Source: Manis javanica (lineage: Eukaryota; Chordata; Mammalia; Pholidota; Manidae). From it: DNA of 64,000 nucleotides. Below, piece by piece: positions 60,201 to 64,000 of this stretch. Location: positions 11,921,001 to 11,985,000 of the forward strand of contig NC_133161.1 in the NCBI RefSeq assembly GCF_040802235.1. Reading direction: 5' to 3'. The position numbers and the translations under genes are program-made. Numbering within the stretch: the stretch's first letter is position 1; the number at the start of each line of letters is the position of its first letter. The notes under the pieces were generated by a model, which did not search any database, was not told the DNA's origin, and saw only the letters and a program-made list of their open reading frames with translations.

Positions 60201-61549
60201 AAAAGCCGTACATATATAGTTCAGTGAATTTTACTAAGTAAACATATATACAAAGACAACTTATAAATGAGTAAGTTTTTAAAGTAGGGGTCAGATCTAA
60301 GACTACTGCAGAGAAGAAAATACCTGGAAGGTGGAAGTAGAGAAAGAGGGTTGAGGCCTCCGGGAGGTCCAGCACCTGTTGGGGGACACTCCCCTAGGGG
60401 AGCAGGAGGGGGACAAAGACGGAGGCTGAGCCCCAGGAGTGGGTGCTTTTCCTGGGTGGGGGGATGGAGGAAGGTGAGGGGGCATAGCGAGCCCAAGGGG
60501 CTTGCCAGCGACGGCTAGGGAATGAAGAGAAGGCGAAGTGCCAGACATGAAAGGTCAGAGTGAAAACAGAGCTCAGAGCCATACAAGTCAGGAAAGGGAA
60601 ATAGATGTAAATGAAGGCTGGAGAAATGTTGGTTGTGTCTGTGCGCTCCTCCAGCCCCTGCCCTCTCCCGTCACGGCCCCCAGCAGGCTGGGTTAAGCGC
60701 TTGTGCCCCTCTTTCTCCCACCAGCCTGTGAAGCACGCGGGGGCAGGGCGTGGGCCTTCCTTTTCCCTGTTGGAACAAGACTACTTAGCACTGTGCTTGG
60801 CACAAAGTCTGCATGTGGTTCTTATATGAACACATACGTGCATCTGGGAATCAGTGAATAAATAAATAAGGTCAGAATTAAGGGTGATTGATCATTGCTT
60901 CTAGCATTCTAGTGCCTGAGACACGTCTGGACCTAACCCTGCCAGGCCTTCATGCAGTGGAAGCACATGTTTAGGGCCACCCAGAGGGGAGGCTGGGAAG
61001 ACCCTGAATGGGCATTTGTTGGTTCCCATTCCTGTCGCGTTGGCTGGTGGAAAGCAGAGGAGACTGACCTGGAACAGTCAGGGGAAGGGAAGCAACTAGA
61101 AGATGCCAGCATTTCACAAAGGGTGCTAGCTGGAGGGATCTGGCCACTTGGTTCCTCCCCTGGAGGTTTGGGACATGGTGGCAGAGCAGTTGGCAGAGGG
61201 GCACAGACAGGGACCCTCACCTGGCAGCCTTCCTGCTGGTATGGGGCAAGCAAATGACACCCATGCAGAGCCGATGCCCAGGAAAGGGAAGTCCTCTCCC
61301 AGGTGGCCTGGAGGCTGCCTTGAGCTCAGGTGGTGGGCACCCCTGGGCCTCCCAGGTGTTAGGCCAGCGGCGGCGGCCTCAGAGTCTGCACTTCTCCTCA
61401 GGCACACTCACGCCTGCATCTCCCAGGTGACAGGGTGACAGCACTGTTGCTTCTGACCCTTCAGCGTGGAGGTGGCCTTCCAGGGCACTCACAGGGTGGC
61501 TGGCTTGAAGCTTTTCTGTTTCATCCGTGATCTGCTGCTGCATATAGGG

Positions 61550-61715
61550 TGTTCCTACATGCTGAGTATTTCACGTTTTTTCCTTCCATTTTACAGGTAA
61601 GGAAGGTGACCCAGAAACGTTGGTTAACTTTCCCAAGGCCTCGCTGTTCATGAATAGCAGAGCCAGGGTTAGAGTTCAGCTTTTCGGGAGTCAGAGCTCC
61701 TGCTCTTAAGCCCTA
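61550..61715 (-). mobile_element. MIR SINE
   Basis: 'ttccattttacaggtaaggaaggtgacccag' then 'agcagagccagggttagagttcag' is reversed MIR. Confidence 0.7.
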
Positions 61716-62337
61716 GGAGATCCCTGGCTCACGGCTCCAGAAGGCAGCCTGCAGGTTGACAGGCCCCTTGCGCTTAGCAGGGAAGGCAGAGGCTCGGGCC
61801 GAGTGCAGCGGGTTATCTGCCAGTGGACACTGCAGGGCCCTCCTGCCCGGAGCCTGTGCGGACACCTCGTTCCCCACAGTGGCCGGAACCCCGGTGTTTA
61901 GAAATGCAATCTGGGACTGTTTGCCCTTCATTTTGCTCCTTCCAGAGCTTACAGTGTTTTTGAGGTGAATGTTCTCACTGAGGTGTTCTGATGCCTCAGA
62001 GATCCTTTTATTTCTGACTTTAAAAAAATTACGTTCATCTTTGTTTTGTCTGTTCCTTTCCTGAACCAAGCTAGGTGGTTAATGATCCCCTGAACTCAAA
62101 CTTCCATGTATCAGGGAGCTATCAGATAGAGAAATCTAGTTCAGAGGTAAGACTTTCAAAGTGTAAAATGTTTTGTATGGCAGGAACTATCCCTTAGTGT
62201 ATCTGTTTGGTTGTACTTGGATTTTTGGGGGGTGGGGGTGGGGAAGTGGTCAGCATACACCTGTATTGAAAATTTTTTGCAGTATTTCTAACACAGTTTT
62301 CCTCCCCTTGTCCCCAACACCCTTCTTGTTTTTTCAG

Positions 62338-62476
62338 ATCACACACCCGGCGGGCTGCATGTCTCAGTTCATTAAGTTCTTTGGAGAACAGATCCTCACC
62401 CTTTGGAAATTTGCCTTACTTCGGAAGCGCATTTTGATATTTTCTCCCCCTCCTGTGGGTGTTGTGTGCTACAGAG
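62338..62476 (+). CDS. DENND11: DENND11 coding exon 5
   Basis: This exon encodes residues 228-273. [18 protein letters not shown] is followed by [15 protein letters not shown]. This is the conserved core of DENN domains, in which a hydrophobic strand is followed by a Ser-Pro turn. The acceptor GTTTTTTCAG is excellent, and the donor is AGAG/GTAACT. Confidence 0.95.
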
Positions 62477-62942
62477 GTAACTAAAAGCCAAATTCAGGGG
62501 CTCTTTCTTATGTTTCCTGGAGCAGAAACTGCTTTAGTCTTTTCACTGTTGACCAAATTCAGAAGAGCCGGGGTCATATCACGGGCTCCTGGGTTTTGAG
62601 CCTGGGAGTGACGTGGTTGGACTTGTACTTGAGAATGTGGCGGCTGGTGGAAGTGCAGGAGTGGACTGGCTGGCAGGTCTGGTGAGAGAAGGGTCTGGGT
62701 TGAAGCAGAGAAGATGGATTCTAGAAATATTTGAGACATAAACTTGACAAAAGTCGGTGTGAGATTGGACAGCAAGGTTCTGATGAAAGAAGAGCTCTTC
62801 ATCGGATATGGGACCTGGGGGTGGGAGTGACAGAGCTGACTCCCCACAGATGAGGGCATGCCGCCAGGGAGGCCTTCGGAGATGTGCTCCAGGCCCCGGA
62901 GTACCTGGGGCAGGACCCTGGGGCGGGGAGGTTAGGCTAGAA

Positions 62943-62981
62943 GGCTCTGTCCTCCCCACGGGCCCTTCTCCCAGATGCGGG
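62943..62981 (+). repeat. 39-bp duplicated segment, copy 1
   Basis: Begins GGCTCTGTCCTCCCC and ends CTTCTCCCAGATGCGGG. It matches 63962-64000 at about 35 of 39 positions. Confidence 0.85.
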
Positions 62982-63365
62982 GCCCCCTGGCCCCGTGTTC
63001 TCCGGTAGGGTTGGGTTGCTGTCCTTCAGTGACGGCCTTGAGAGTGGTGTTTGGACTGTGCTGTTAGCCGCGGGATGGACAGAATCACCTGGGAGGAGTG
63101 TGAGAGGGGAGAGCATGCCAGTGTTCAAGATGCAGGCACAACAAGGGAAGCAGTGAAGATGGAGGACAGAGGACACTGCAGGGGGACAGGCAGAAGTAAG
63201 GGAACTAGAAGATACCAGGGTTACAGAAGTTTTGAGAAAGGGGAAGGTGAAAAGTGCCAGATCTTAAGCAAGACCCATTGAGAGCAAGACTGAAAGTCAT
63301 CCACTAGATTTGGTAAGACATTGTTGGTGTGACCCTGAGGTCAGCTTCTGCTGCAGGAGCGGAAG

Positions 63366-63660
63366 GCATGTCCCCCGCCCCCAGCCCCAGGGCCCCCCAG
63401 GGCCTGAGAACACCAGGAGCCCAGCATCAGGGCCCTCCACCCCCAGCCCCGGGCCCCCAGGGCCTGAGAACACCAGGAGCCCAGCCCCAGGGGCCCCCAC
63501 CCCCAGCCCCGGGCCCCCAGGGCCTGAGAACACCAGGAGCCCAGCCCCAGACCCCAGGGCCTGAGAACACCAGGAGCCTAGCCCCAGGGCCCTCAGCCCC
63601 AGGAGCCTAGCCCCAGGGCCCCCCACCCCCAGCCCCGGGTCCCCAGGGCCTGAGATTGCC
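63366..63660 (+). repeat. GC-rich minisatellite, 60-bp unit
   Basis: The marker GGCCTGAGAACACCAGGAGC recurs at 63401, 63461 and 63521 (exactly 60 apart), then at 63558 (short variant, 37) and in degenerate form at about 63647. Units are made of CCCCAGCCC, GGGCCCCCAG and the marker. It ends about 120 bases before exon 6. Confidence 0.9.
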
Positions 63661-63777
63661 AGGCCACCTGGCTCCTGGGTACAGGACAGCCCAGAGCGAG
63701 GTCCCCGCGGGGTCCTGAGGCAGCACCCGGACAGCCGTGGGCTCGGGCAGGAGGCCAGGCTCCCCCTCTGTCCTCAG

Positions 63778-63909
63778 TGTATTGCTGCTGCTGTCTGGCC
63801 AACATCTCCCTGCCCGGCATCGGGGGCACCGTGCCTGAGCCCAAGCCTTTCTTCTATGTGAACGTGGCGGACATCGAGAGCCTGGAGGTAGAGGTGTCCT
63901 ATGTGGCCT
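63778..63909 (+). CDS. DENND11: DENND11 coding exon 6
   Basis: This exon encodes residues 274-317 plus one base. It begins Val-Tyr followed by four Cys, then [15 protein letters not shown]. It ends Leu-Glu-Val-Glu-Val-Ser-Tyr-Val-Ala. Acceptor CTGTCCTCAG, donor T/GTGAGT. The next exons lie to the right of the window. Confidence 0.94.
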
Positions 63910-63961
63910 GTGAGTATGGGGCCCTCCCTGCGTCCCGCCCGGCCTGGCCCCGCAGCTGCCG

Positions 63962-64000
63962 GGCTCTGTCCTCCCCGAGGGTCCTTCTCCCAGATGTGGG
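63962..64000 (+). repeat. 39-bp duplicated segment, copy 2 (cut by the window edge)
   Basis: Begins GGCTCTGTCCTCCCC and ends CTTCTCCCAGATGTGGG. It may continue past the edge. Confidence 0.85.

Larger units (their letters stand above)
57224..62337 (+). other. DENND11 intron 4, about 5.1 kb
   Basis: Carries two MIRs (57930, 61550), an unresolved repeat (58445) and an old L1 (59620). The rest is unassigned. Confidence 0.6.
62477..63777 (+). other. DENND11 intron 5, about 1.3 kb
   Basis: GC-rich. Holds the 60-bp minisatellite and one copy of a short duplicated segment (62943-62981); otherwise nothing recognised. Confidence 0.7.
36009..63909 (+). other. DENND11: DENND11 (KIAA1147/LCHN) gene, coding exons 1-6, 3' part outside the window
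   Basis: DENND11 is a DENN-domain protein proposed to act as a Rab guanine-nucleotide exchange factor (Rab10 has been suggested) with a role in neurite growth (known, not seen here). Coding exons are 36009-36276, 50117-50216, 50950-51108, 57070-57223, 62338-62476 and 63778-63909. Lengths of 268, 100, 159, 154, 139 and 132 nt join in phase and give residues 1-317 plus one base of the next codon. Human DENND11 is about 455 residues by memory, so roughly 70 percent of the protein is here. All introns are GT-AG. Intron 1 is about 13.8 kb. Expression probably starts in the CpG island around exon 1. No frame damage is seen. Confidence 0.93.

Noticed and set aside
63297-63626. Long repetitive frames on both strands in the minisatellite
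   Set aside because: The unit is 60 bp, a multiple of three, so frames stay open automatically; the region is intronic.
1-64000. Prokaryote-like systems (operons, CRISPR, toxin-antitoxin), tRNA or rRNA genes
   Set aside because: The window is mammalian throughout; tandem repeats are microsatellites, an L1 array and a minisatellite, with no CRISPR-type unique spacers and no tRNA fold noticed.

Overview
This is a placental-mammal nuclear window of ordinary intron-exon genes in repeat-rich DNA. It holds two divergently oriented genes. WEE2, the oocyte-specific Wee1-family kinase, lies on the minus strand with 12 coding exons between 26870 and 5250. DENND11 (also KIAA1147 or LCHN) lies on the plus strand with coding exons 1-6 between 36009 and 63909; its remaining 3' exons are beyond the right edge. 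The head-to-head pair matches the block I remember from human 7q34 (DENND11-WEE2-SSBP1). SSBP1 would be expected beyond the left edge, and I do not see it here.

Every splice junction called uses GT-AG, and the phases join without any frameshift. WEE2 keeps its kinase motifs: the Gly-rich loop, the Ala-Ile-Lys lysine, an Asn gatekeeper, His-Leu-Asp-Ile-Lys-Pro-Ser-Asn and Asp-Leu-Gly. It therefore reads as a working gene. Its C-terminus is odd: the frame runs about 50 codons past where the human protein, as I remember it, stops. DENND11 exon 1 sits in a strong CpG island.

Layout: 1-1580, 3' end of a LINE-1; about 1765-4213, cluster of minus-strand LTRs; 4901-26870, WEE2 with 3' UTR, introns carrying old MIR, L2, L1 and hAT copies; 26871-35700, intergenic, with a 5'-truncated L1 in clear target-site duplications (30299-30807), an (AT)n run, an L2 and an old L1; 35860-36740, CpG island; 36009 to the end, DENND11, with large introns carrying L1, MIR, MLT1-like, hAT-like and LTR copies and a 60-bp minisatellite just before exon 6.

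The repeats are pan-mammalian fossils plus a lineage-specific L1 3' end; I see no Alu or B1. The 3' UTR at 30313-30793, with 19-bp tandem repeats, resembles L1 ends I associate with pangolin assemblies. A laurasiatherian such as pangolin is a tentative guess from memory only. I found no tRNA or rRNA gene, CRISPR array, operon or sign of a novel multi-gene system. The observations most worth checking are the WEE2 C-terminal extension, the L1 insertion with its double poly(A) tail, and the minisatellite and short duplication around DENND11 exon 6.
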